A stretch of 18,939 bases of DNA from an uncultured Acetatifactor sp. (GTDB lineage Bacteria; Bacillota; Clostridia; Lachnospirales; Lachnospiraceae). Where the stretch lies: NCBI GenBank assembly GCA_934394515.1, contig CAKRRU010000043.1, positions 1 through 18,939 on the forward strand. Reading direction: 5' to 3'. This document shows positions 7,883-14,593 of this stretch, one piece after another. The notes under the pieces were generated by a model. That model was given only the letters and a program-made list of their open reading frames with translations. It made no database searches and was not told where the DNA came from. Both the position numbers and the translations under genes were made by a program. The first letter of the stretch is position 1. Each line of letters begins with the position of its first letter.

Positions 7883-9409
7883 CTAATCCTCGTTTATCAG
7901 CGTTACACTGTCCTTATCATACCACATGGCCAGCGCCTGATTTCTTTCATCTGTCGGATCCCCGGTAATATCTCCCATGTACAAAAACCATGGCTGGTAA
8001 CGATATGCCGGCAGAACAACATCCCTTTCATCCCCGGACAGACTCTCCACCCGTTCCAGATATTGCTCGTGAAAATTGTTTGCCTCTCCGGTATGCACAT
8101 AATAATATGCCCCGTAAGCAGAATAATGTCCCGCCTGATTGGGAGAGACGCTAAAGATCACCAGACACACGACACCGATGACCGCGTAATACCACCAGAC
8201 TGCGCCACCGTCTGCCGCAAGCAGTCTCTTTGCTGCTTTATGCTCCGGTTTCGTTTGTAATACCTGTTTCAGCCATCCGCACCAATAGACTTCATTGAGA
8301 AAGAGCAGTAATAAATACGTGATTTTCACCGCATTCAGTGTTCTGGACAATCCCGCATGTCCCAGCGAATACAGACTGGGGGTATAACCGGTGGCATACA
8401 TGCAAAAGGACCATAACAGTACCACTCCCGGATAACGGAATCGGAATGTCGTAGTCTTAAGCATCTGCCAGATCAAGGGGAACAACAGAAGCATTACTGC
8501 CAAAACGATCCAGCCGGTATACTCCGGGATATGTTTTACTGCTTCCAGAAAAGATCTGGCAATAGATTCCAACGGGCTGTATCCCCATCCCACATAGTTG
8601 CGCGCTCTTACGGCATTACCGGGTGCTGCCACATTCAGTCCGAACCCTATGATATAGACCAGCGCAGCCGGCAGAAGCCACAATCCTTTTTTCCTGTGTT
8701 CCGCCACCACACTTACGAGAAGTATGGTAAACAGACTTAAAAGTCCCTGCAGTGCCGTGACAAAATTGCTTCCCGCAGTGATCATTGCCAGGAGAATCGT
8801 TGCAGTAAACAACAGACCTGTGGAAGTTCTTCCTTTTGCCCGTTCCAGACAAATGGCCGCGGATAAAAACAGGAGCCCGAAGCCATGCATTCCCACATAA
8901 TGAATTCCGCCGTTATACCAATAGAAGCCGGTCTGTGCGGAATAAATAAACATAAATACCGCCGTAGTAATGATTGCCTGTACCGCAAGACTGCTCCATT
9001 TTTCTGCCCCCAGAACTTTTCTTAAAATAACACCGGTGAATACCATCGTCCCGGCTAGGAGTAGCAGAATAATAAATACCAATCCGAGGAAATAATACTG
9101 TTCTCCCCAGATCACAGGCATCAGCGTCATAAAAAAGATGGAAGAATAAGTTCCCTGCCATGCATACCACTGGGTTTTGGAGCAATCCAGTGCACCGGAT
9201 ATCGCTGCCCATTTTGACTGTTCCTGGATCATGGCAGCTCTTGCAAACTGCCCGAAATTGTAGTCATCATAATACGGTACGGCATACACTGTCAGTCTGA
9301 GAAGCGGAACCAGTGTCAGAAACAGCAGCCCCAGACAACCCACTGCCAGCAGCACTTTTCCGGGTTTCCACAGACATATTTTTTTCAACTTTTCACGGAC
9401 ATCTTTCAT
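7883..9409 (-). CDS. Polytopic membrane protein, GT-C-like glycosyltransferase (DUF6056-like)
   Basis: This 508-residue protein has about ten or more hydrophobic segments. An N-terminal transmembrane helix (about 19-44) is followed directly by PYYDDYNFG (45-53). An acidic pair in the first extracytoplasmic loop is the hallmark of GT-C-fold glycosyltransferases that use lipid-linked sugar donors. The C-terminal ~90 residues after the last helix (around VIGVVCLVIFSV) are soluble and aromatic-rich. The protein resembles uncharacterised membrane families in surface-polysaccharide loci that add side-branch sugars outside the membrane. In this operon it would modify the polymer during or after export. 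It starts 80 bp after the permease gene, with AAAGGGTG as a modest ribosome binding site. The GT-C assignment rests on topology and the DD motif only. Confidence 0.65.
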   Translation of the reverse strand: MKDVREKLKKICLWKPGKVLLAVGCLGLLFLTLVPLLRLTVYAVPYYDDYNFGQFARAAMIQEQSKWAAISGALDCSKTQWYAWQGTYSSIFFMTLMPVIWGEQYYFLGLVFIILLLLAGTMVFTGVILRKVLGAEKWSSLAVQAIITTAVFMFIYSAQTGFYWYNGGIHYVGMHGFGLLFLSAAICLERAKGRTSTGLLFTATILLAMITAGSNFVTALQGLLSLFTILLVSVVAEHRKKGLWLLPAALVYIIGFGLNVAAPGNAVRARNYVGWGYSPLESIARSFLEAVKHIPEYTGWIVLAVMLLLFPLIWQMLKTTTFRFRYPGVVLLWSFCMYATGYTPSLYSLGHAGLSRTLNAVKITYLLLLFLNEVYWCGWLKQVLQTKPEHKAAKRLLAADGGAVWWYYAVIGVVCLVIFSVSPNQAGHYSAYGAYYYVHTGEANNFHEQYLERVESLSGDERDVVLPAYRYQPWFLYMGDITGDPTDERNQALAMWYDKDSVTLINED

Positions 9410-9489
9410 GTACGTTCACCCTTTCTGTTTCCCCCGACAGTTCTGTGATGCAGTCCTCCCCACAAGGTCCGGTCATCTGTGATGATTTT

Positions 9490-10482
9490 CTATAATACGT
9501 CTGCAAAATGCACTTTTAATCGTTTAAAAATTACAGCACCCAGTCCAAACAGTACAACTGTCACGATCCAGAAATACATCGTGGAAAAGAAGTCCTGGAA
9601 AAACCATTCCTTCTCATAGATCGCGCTGCGGTAACCATTCACAATGTATACCAGGGGATTCAATTTCAAAATAAAGATCCATGTATCGGACAAAGCATCC
9701 AGATTCCACAAAATGGGGGTTGCCCACATTCCGATCTGCAATCCGATACTGATGATCTGGGACAGATCCCTGAAAAATACCACCACTGCGCAGGTCGTAT
9801 AGCTCAGTGCCAGTACAAAAATAAACAGGCAGAAGCTGTAATACAGGATCTGTGTGGTGTAAATGGTGGGATAGTACCCGTAAATAGCGGCCACGATCAG
9901 CAAAAGGCATACGAAGAACACATGAATAAAGGTGGCTGCAATGATTTTAATGATCGGAAGGATACTGATCTTAAATACTACCTTTTTTACCAGATAATTG
10001 TACTCCAGAAGTGCATTGGTTCCGTTATTCAGAGCCTCACTGAAATAAAACCAGGGAACCAGTCCCGCAGTCAGGAAAAGCACGAACGGAACTTCCACGC
10101 CTTCACGCAACGGTGTGCTGGTATTGCCCATGATCTTGTCAAAAACAATATAGTACATGGCAACGGTAACGACCGGCTGTGCCATAGCCCACACCGCTCC
10201 CAGATAAGACCCCGCATATCTCTTTTTAAAATCGTTTTTTGCCAGTTTCCAGATCAGATGCCGGTTCTGGAACAGTTCTACCGGCAGGCTGGTAAATTTG
10301 TCATACCAGCGGATAAAGGCAAAACATGACGCTGCGATCACGATGCAGGAAATGATCTTTTTAGCCAGCTCCTGCTCCGGATCCGCTGTGGGTCCCGGAT
10401 TCTTATGAAACACGATGAGCAGCGCCATGATCACGGCCGCGGTTACGAATATGGCAATGCCTGTTTTCTTACTTACTTTCAT
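9490..10482 (-). CDS. wzm: ABC-2 type polysaccharide export permease (Wzm/TagG-like)
   Basis: This 330-residue inner-membrane protein forms the channel for the ATPase encoded at 6533-7876. From about residue 69 it follows the family: an amphipathic interface segment LIWKLAKNDFKKRYAGSYLG (76-95), then six hydrophobic segments, including GLVPWFYFSEAL and the typical NPLVYIVNGYRSAIY near the end. About 68 extra residues precede this, containing two further hydrophobic segments (about 8-25 and 41-60). Wzm/TagG permeases are commonly around 260-270 residues, so this is an N-terminal extension. The ATG overlaps the end of rmlC by 14 bp, which supports this start and translational coupling. The symbol is by analogy. 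Confidence 0.87.
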   Translation of the reverse strand: MKVSKKTGIAIFVTAAVIMALLIVFHKNPGPTADPEQELAKKIISCIVIAASCFAFIRWYDKFTSLPVELFQNRHLIWKLAKNDFKKRYAGSYLGAVWAMAQPVVTVAMYYIVFDKIMGNTSTPLREGVEVPFVLFLTAGLVPWFYFSEALNNGTNALLEYNYLVKKVVFKISILPIIKIIAATFIHVFFVCLLLIVAAIYGYYPTIYTTQILYYSFCLFIFVLALSYTTCAVVVFFRDLSQIISIGLQIGMWATPILWNLDALSDTWIFILKLNPLVYIVNGYRSAIYEKEWFFQDFFSTMYFWIVTVVLFGLGAVIFKRLKVHFADVL

Positions 10483-11041
10483 TCTCTTTTTCCTTCATGT
10501 ACTGTGCAAGAGTTCCCCACTTGGTATCCTTTTCGGAAAGGATCAGTTCCATGCCTTCGGGGATGGGCCACTTTACACCGATATCCGGTGTATTGTAAGC
10601 GATGCCGCCCTCATCATCCGGATGATAGAAATCGGTACATTTATAGCAGAACTCCGCATAATCGGACAGTACAAGAAAACCATGTGCAAAATTTTTCGGA
10701 ATAAAGAACTGTTTTTTATTCTCCTCGGACAGAAGAACTCCATACCACTGACCGAAAGTCTTAGAGCCTTCTCTCAGATCCACGGCCACATCATATACTT
10801 CTCCGCGGATCACTCTTACCAGCTTGTCCTGCGGAAAATGCTTCTGAAAATGAAGTCCGCGCAACACTCCCTTTTTGGAAGCAGACTGATTATCCTGTAC
10901 AAATACCTCGGGAATGCCTGCCGCCTTGAAATCGTTATAATTATAGGTCTCCATGAAATATCCTCTGGCATCCCCGAACACCGTCGGAGTAATGATTTTA
11001 AGTCCCTCTATTTCACAGGTTTCTACTGTTATCTTGCCCAT
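10469..11041 (-). CDS. rfbC: dTDP-4-dehydrorhamnose 3,5-epimerase (RmlC)
   Basis: This 190-residue cupin-fold enzyme matches RmlC along its whole length. DARGYFMETYN is near the start, VLRGLHFQ carries the catalytic His64, Lys73 follows in QDKLVRV, and the active-site tyrosine is Tyr133 in EFCYKC. FAHGFLVLSD is also typical. It epimerises dTDP-6-deoxy-D-xylo-4-hexulose at C3 and C5, the third step of dTDP-L-rhamnose synthesis in the cytoplasm. It lies 88 bp after the GH25 gene and overlaps the permease gene by 14 bp. A GAGG ribosome binding site precedes the ATG. The RmlD reductase normally needed next is absent from the window. Confidence 0.95.
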   Translation of the reverse strand: MGKITVETCEIEGLKIITPTVFGDARGYFMETYNYNDFKAAGIPEVFVQDNQSASKKGVLRGLHFQKHFPQDKLVRVIRGEVYDVAVDLREGSKTFGQWYGVLLSEENKKQFFIPKNFAHGFLVLSDYAEFCYKCTDFYHPDDEGGIAYNTPDIGVKWPIPEGMELILSEKDTKWGTLAQYMKEKENESK

Positions 11042-11129
11042 TTATTTTTTCCTCACTCTTTTTATTTTATTAACTGTCCGGGATCACCTTTTATCCACAA
11101 AATCCCGCATAGATTACGCTTCCTCGCAG

Positions 11130-12404
11130 TTACTCATAGGTTATGTTCATATCGACTCTGCCTTCGATGCCGTCCACTTTTCCGTGGGAAGTATACTGCC
11201 AGGTCTTGTAATATCCCTGGTACAGCGGAACACTGCGATATTCCGCAAGCCAGATATGATAATTTTCCAGTCTTGCCGTCTGCAGATTGTTGTTGAACCA
11301 GTTTCTGCTGGCATATACGCCGGCAGTATATCCTGCATTCTCTATCGTACGACAGAAAGCCTCACACACCAGTGTCCTGGTCTCTGCATCCAGTCCGTCT
11401 GCGCGTCCGTTTCCTCCTGCACCTTCCGTGTCGATGAATACCGGATAAGTCAGTCGGTAATCCCTGATCAGTTCAATCACTGCGGATGCCTCTTCCACTG
11501 CTTCCTTTTCATCCACCGCCTGGGTAAAGAAATATACGCCCACCGGAATACCGGCTGCCTCCGCACCTTTCATGTTGGCAACAAAATTCGGATCTTCCAC
11601 CAGACTTCCCGTAATCGAACCGCGATAACCCGCACGGATAATCGCAAACTGTACCCCGGCATTTTTCACCTTGTCCCAGTCGATCTCTTTGTTCCACTTG
11701 GAAACATCGATACCAACCTTCGCATTGCCGGACGTAGTCTGCAGCTTCTGTATCTCCGTCTTGTCGGCATCCGCCAGTGCACCGGTCACGGCACTGTCCT
11801 CGGCATCCGCATCAACCTCATCCTCTGTTTTGATCAGCAGAGAGATATCATCAATGGCGAGGTATTCCACTTTATCTTTTACATGTACTCTGGTCTCGCT
11901 GACCGGAACTTTATACCCTTCTATCGGCAAAAGTTCAATATAGTAATCTCCGGAATCCAGGTCCCCGATATAGATGATACCATCCTGATCCAGATCCTTA
12001 TAATCTCCCAGTCCATCCAGACGCACATAAAAGCTCTCGCCGGTCACAGGGTTCCCTTCGTTATTCACGATCTGAATACGCAGATCCTTTTCCACAGAGG
12101 TAGCCACCAGCGACAGACGGTTACTGTTATCCTTTGCCGCCTCCAGAACAGGATTTACGTCCTGGTCAAAAAAAGTATTGTCTTTTAAAAATGCTTTCAG
12201 GTCATTACCGATCTGGCCGTTTCCCGCAATTGCATCTTCTTCCGGAGTACTGTCTGCCGCAGATGCTGTCGTATCCGCTGTTCCCACGGTCTGTCCTGAA
12301 GTGTTTGCGAGCTGTTCCCTGTTGGCATACATGACAAAGAGTGCAACCAGCAGAATCACTGCCATGGATGCGAGAATTGCCATCTTCCGCAGCTTAGAGT
12401 CCAT
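11130..12404 (-). CDS. Membrane-anchored GH25 muramidase with Ig-like domain, embedded between rmlA and rmlC
   Basis: This 424-residue protein has one N-terminal transmembrane helix (about 8-27) with a basic cytoplasmic end, and so is probably anchored facing outwards. A low-complexity Thr/Ala/Asp spacer precedes a beta-sandwich-like domain (about 95-190) containing DLDQDGIIY (138-145). The GH25 lysozyme domain runs from 229 to the end. It shows GIDVSKWN (231-238) with Asp233 and the catalytic pair Asp325 and Glu327 in FIDTEG. GH25 enzymes cleave the beta-1,4 bond between MurNAc and GlcNAc in peptidoglycan. Both the Ig-like and GH25 domains are close paralogues of those in the large protein at 14594-17344. 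The ATG overlaps the rmlA stop by 11 bp with GAGGT upstream, so it is translated as part of the sugar operon. It may open the wall for polymer passage or attachment (inference). Confidence 0.9.
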   Translation of the reverse strand: MDSKLRKMAILASMAVILLVALFVMYANREQLANTSGQTVGTADTTASAADSTPEEDAIAGNGQIGNDLKAFLKDNTFFDQDVNPVLEAAKDNSNRLSLVATSVEKDLRIQIVNNEGNPVTGESFYVRLDGLGDYKDLDQDGIIYIGDLDSGDYYIELLPIEGYKVPVSETRVHVKDKVEYLAIDDISLLIKTEDEVDADAEDSAVTGALADADKTEIQKLQTTSGNAKVGIDVSKWNKEIDWDKVKNAGVQFAIIRAGYRGSITGSLVEDPNFVANMKGAEAAGIPVGVYFFTQAVDEKEAVEEASAVIELIRDYRLTYPVFIDTEGAGGNGRADGLDAETRTLVCEAFCRTIENAGYTAGVYASRNWFNNNLQTARLENYHIWLAEYRSVPLYQGYYKTWQYTSHGKVDGIEGRVDMNITYE

Positions 12405-13263
12405 TTGCTACCTCTACCAGATATTTTCCGTAATTCGTCTTAAGCAGCGGCTCTGCCAATGCCAGCAGCTGTTCCTTGTCAATGAATCCGCGTTTGAATG
12501 CGATCTCCTCGATACAGGAAATATACAGTCCCTGTCTCTTCTGGAAGGCTGCCACGAAATCTGCGGCATCCAGTAATGCATCATGATTACCGGTATCCAA
12601 CCATGCGAATCCTCTTCCCAGTGTCTCTACCTGCAGGGTTCCTCTGTTTAAGTACTCATTGTTGATGCTGGTGATCTCGATTTCTCCTCTTGCGGAAGGT
12701 TTTACATTCTTTGCAATCTCAACGACATCGTTGTCATAGAAATACAGTCCGGGAACCGCATAATTGCTCTTGGGATGCTCCGGCTTTTCTTCGATGGAAA
12801 GTGCCTTGCCGTTCTCGTCGAATTCCACCACACCATACTCTCTGGGATCACGCACATAATATCCGAAGATCGTTGCTCCTTTTTCTCTGGCCGCCACACG
12901 CTGCAGCACCTGTGAGAAGCTCTGTCCGTAGAAAATATTGTCTCCCAGTACCAGTGCCACTCTGTCATCACCGATAAAGTCCGCACCGATGATAAAAGCA
13001 TCCGCCAGTCCTCTGGGCTGTTCCTGTACCGCATATTCCAGATGCATTCCCAATTGGCTTCCGTCTCCCAGCAGTTCCTTAAATACCGGAAGATCTCTCG
13101 GGGTGGAGATGATCAAAATATCTTTGATATTTGCCAGCATCAGTGTTGACAGCGGATAATAGATCATGGGCTTGTCATACACCGGCATGATCTGCTTGGA
13201 TATTGCCTTTGTCAGGGGATAAAGTCTGGTTCCGGAACCTCCCGCCAGTATAATTCCTTTCAT
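12394..13263 (-). CDS. rfbA: Glucose-1-phosphate thymidylyltransferase (RmlA)
   Basis: This 289-residue enzyme matches RmlA in length and motifs: the nucleotide-binding loop [11 protein letters not shown] (8-18), [40 protein letters not shown] and [14 protein letters not shown]. It makes dTDP-glucose from glucose-1-phosphate and dTTP, the first committed step of the dTDP-rhamnose pathway. A GGAGG ribosome binding site ends 5 nt before the ATG. It lies 97 bp downstream of rmlB; a perfect hairpin sits in that gap. Its last 11 bp overlap the start of the GH25 gene. Confidence 0.96.
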   Translation of the reverse strand: MKGIILAGGSGTRLYPLTKAISKQIMPVYDKPMIYYPLSTLMLANIKDILIISTPRDLPVFKELLGDGSQLGMHLEYAVQEQPRGLADAFIIGADFIGDDRVALVLGDNIFYGQSFSQVLQRVAAREKGATIFGYYVRDPREYGVVEFDENGKALSIEEKPEHPKSNYAVPGLYFYDNDVVEIAKNVKPSARGEIEITSINNEYLNRGTLQVETLGRGFAWLDTGNHDALLDAADFVAAFQKRQGLYISCIEEIAFKRGFIDKEQLLALAEPLLKTNYGKYLVEVANGL

Positions 13264-13319
13264 TTCGTCCTCCGATCCGCCCTCCCTGGGGCTTTTTTTA
13301 CTTGTTTTTTAACACACCG

Positions 13320-13347
13320 AATGGGAACGACGTTCATCGTTCCCATT
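13320..13347 (-). repeat. Perfect 11-bp-stem hairpin between rmlB and rmlA
   Basis: AATGGGAACGA (13320-13330) and TCGTTCCCATT (13337-13347) are perfect inverted repeats around a 6-nt loop. The hairpin starts 14 nt after the rmlB stop. No T-run follows in the direction of transcription, so it does not look like a full intrinsic terminator. It could protect the 3' end of an rmlB segment, cause partial termination, or be an RNA-processing site. The structure is seen directly; its role is inference. Confidence 0.6.
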
Positions 13348-13360
13348 TGACAGGTATTCT

Positions 13361-14446
13361 TTACTTTTCTTCATACATCTCGTTGTAGTACTTCTGGTAA
13401 TCACCACTGGTCACATTGTTCATCCAGTCTTCATGTTCGAAATACCAGGCGATGGTCTTGCGAATGCCTTCCTTGAACATGGTCTCGGGATACCAGCCGA
13501 TCTCTGCCTTGATCTTGTCCGGTGCAATGGCATATCTTCTGTCATGTCCCTTACGATCCTCCACGTAAGTGATCAGGTCGTTGTTAATATGTGCCTTGCG
13601 GGGATCGGAATCCGGCAGCATCTCCTGCAGTGTTTCGATGATAATATGAATGATTTCGATATTCTGCTTCTCGTTATGTCCGCCGATATTGTAAGTCTGG
13701 AACAGTCTTCCCTGCTCCTGTACCATGTCGATGGCTTTTGCATGATCCTCTACATACAGCCAGTCACGGACATTCTTACCGTCACCGTATACCGGAAGCT
13801 TCCTGCCGTGCAATGCATTGTTGATGATCAGGGGAATCAGCTTCTCGGGGAACTGGTAAGGTCCGTAGTTATTGGAACAGTTGGTGATGTTGGCAGGGAA
13901 ATGATAAGTATCCATGTACGCCTTTACCAGCATGTCCGAACTTGCCTTACTTGCAGAGTAAGGGCTGTGGGGATCATAAGGTGTCGTCTCATAGAAGAAT
14001 GCATTGTCATCATCGGGAAGAGAACCGTATACCTCGTCCGTGGAGACATGCAGGAACTTTTTGCCTTCCTTGAAGCTGCCGTCAGGAAGCTCCCATGCTG
14101 CCTTGGCACAGTTCAGCATGACAGCCGTTCCCAGTACATTGGTCTGTACGAAGATCTCCGGATTGCGGATACTTCTGTCCACGTGGCTTTCCGCTGCGAA
14201 ATGTACCACACGGTCGATATCGTTCTCTGCGAAGATCTTGCTGATGGCTTCCTTGTCGCAGATATTGGCTTTCACGAAGGTGTAATTGTCACGTTTTTCC
14301 ACATCCTTCAGGTTTTCAAGATTGCCTGCATACGTCAGGGCATCCACGTTGATGATGCGGATCTCATTGTCGTATTTCTTAAACATGTAATGAATGTAGT
14401 TGGAACCGATGAAGCCGGCTCCGCCTGTTACCAGATATGTTCTCAT
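13361..14446 (-). CDS. rfbB: dTDP-glucose 4,6-dehydratase (RmlB)
   Basis: This extended SDR enzyme converts dTDP-glucose to dTDP-4-keto-6-deoxyglucose using bound NAD+. I start it at the ATG at 14446 (361 residues). A longer frame from a GTG at 14473 exists, but the 14446 ATG has GGAG five nt upstream and gives the standard N-terminus MRTYLVTGGAGFIGSN. With this start the Rossmann motif TGGAGFIG is at 7-14, the STDE motif at 135-138 (Asp137, Glu138), and the catalytic YSASK at 163-167 (Tyr163, Lys167). It is the first gene after the promoter at 14495-14523, and so heads the polysaccharide operon. The 5' leader contains a 15-bp palindrome. Confidence 0.96.
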   Translation of the reverse strand: MRTYLVTGGAGFIGSNYIHYMFKKYDNEIRIINVDALTYAGNLENLKDVEKRDNYTFVKANICDKEAISKIFAENDIDRVVHFAAESHVDRSIRNPEIFVQTNVLGTAVMLNCAKAAWELPDGSFKEGKKFLHVSTDEVYGSLPDDDNAFFYETTPYDPHSPYSASKASSDMLVKAYMDTYHFPANITNCSNNYGPYQFPEKLIPLIINNALHGRKLPVYGDGKNVRDWLYVEDHAKAIDMVQEQGRLFQTYNIGGHNEKQNIEIIHIIIETLQEMLPDSDPRKAHINNDLITYVEDRKGHDRRYAIAPDKIKAEIGWYPETMFKEGIRKTIAWYFEHEDWMNNVTSGDYQKYYNEMYEEK

Positions 14447-14459
14447 TTTTTCTCCGTTC

Positions 14460-14474
14460 TGTGCGTAACGCACA
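14460..14474. promoter_or_regulatory. 15-bp palindrome in the rmlB leader, possible operator or RNA hairpin
   Basis: TGTGCGTAACGCACA is a perfect inverted repeat of 7-bp arms around one central base. It lies between the predicted -10 and the ribosome binding site of rmlB, ending 13 nt upstream of the start codon. The size and position suit a repressor site. As RNA the 1-nt loop would be forced to open to about 3 nt. No regulator can be named. Confidence 0.45.
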
Positions 14475-14494
14475 TTTTGCTATAGATAAAAGAT

Positions 14495-14523
14495 ATTTTA
14501 CCATAAAATACCAAAGATATCAA
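14495..14523 (-). promoter_or_regulatory. Sigma-A promoter of the polysaccharide operon
   Basis: On the minus strand TTGATA (14518-14523) and TAAAAT (14495-14500) are separated by exactly 17 nt, near-consensus for the vegetative sigma factor. The -10 lies within TATGGTAAAATATC, repeated at the phosphohexomutase promoter. Transcription would start about 40 nt upstream of the rmlB ATG. It is the best promoter visible for the ten-gene train that follows. Confidence 0.75.
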
Positions 14524-14534
14524 CACGGCTTCTC

Positions 14535-14580
14535 CGCGCTTCGCGCGCCCGAATCCGCAACACGTATTCGCATTCCGGGC
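14535..14580 (-). terminator. Two adjacent GC-rich hairpins after the large GH25 gene, possible terminator without U-tract
   Basis: Just after the GH25 stop on the minus strand comes an imperfect stem of GCCCG with CGGGC arms (14547-14551 and 14576-14580), extended by AAT/ATT past a bulge. A tight CGCGC-TTC-GCGCG hairpin follows at 14535-14547. No T-run follows on the minus strand. On the plus strand TTTATT follows. The pair separates the GH25 unit from the rmlB promoter and may end or attenuate its transcript, but it lacks the classic intrinsic signature. Confidence 0.35.
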
Positions 14581-14593
14581 TTTATTGCAGATC

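Noticed and set aside
9442..9484. Nine-base direct repeat TCTGTGATG (9442-9450 and 9476-9484) in the permease to GT-C-like gene gap
   Set aside because: Short, spaced by 25 bases and not associated with a promoter or a mobile element; likely chance.
10953..12188. 411-codon plus-strand frame opposite the small GH25 gene
   Set aside because: It overlaps the well-supported GH25 and rmlC genes on the other strand, has no recognisable domain and an amino-acid composition typical of an antisense shadow.
13284..13304. Terminator-like GCCC-loop-GGGC followed by a T-run on the plus strand
   Set aside because: The stem is only 4 bp and no plus-strand gene ends there; on the coding strand the run is A-rich, so it does not terminate the operon.
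14447..14473. Nine-codon N-terminal extension of RmlB from a GTG at 14473
   Set aside because: The GTG lies inside the 15-bp palindrome and has no ribosome binding site, while the ATG at 14446 has GGAG at good spacing and gives the standard family N-terminus.
13433..14485. 350-codon plus-strand frame opposite rmlB
   Set aside because: rmlB is certain from its motifs; the opposite frame has no domain features and covers the rmlB promoter region.
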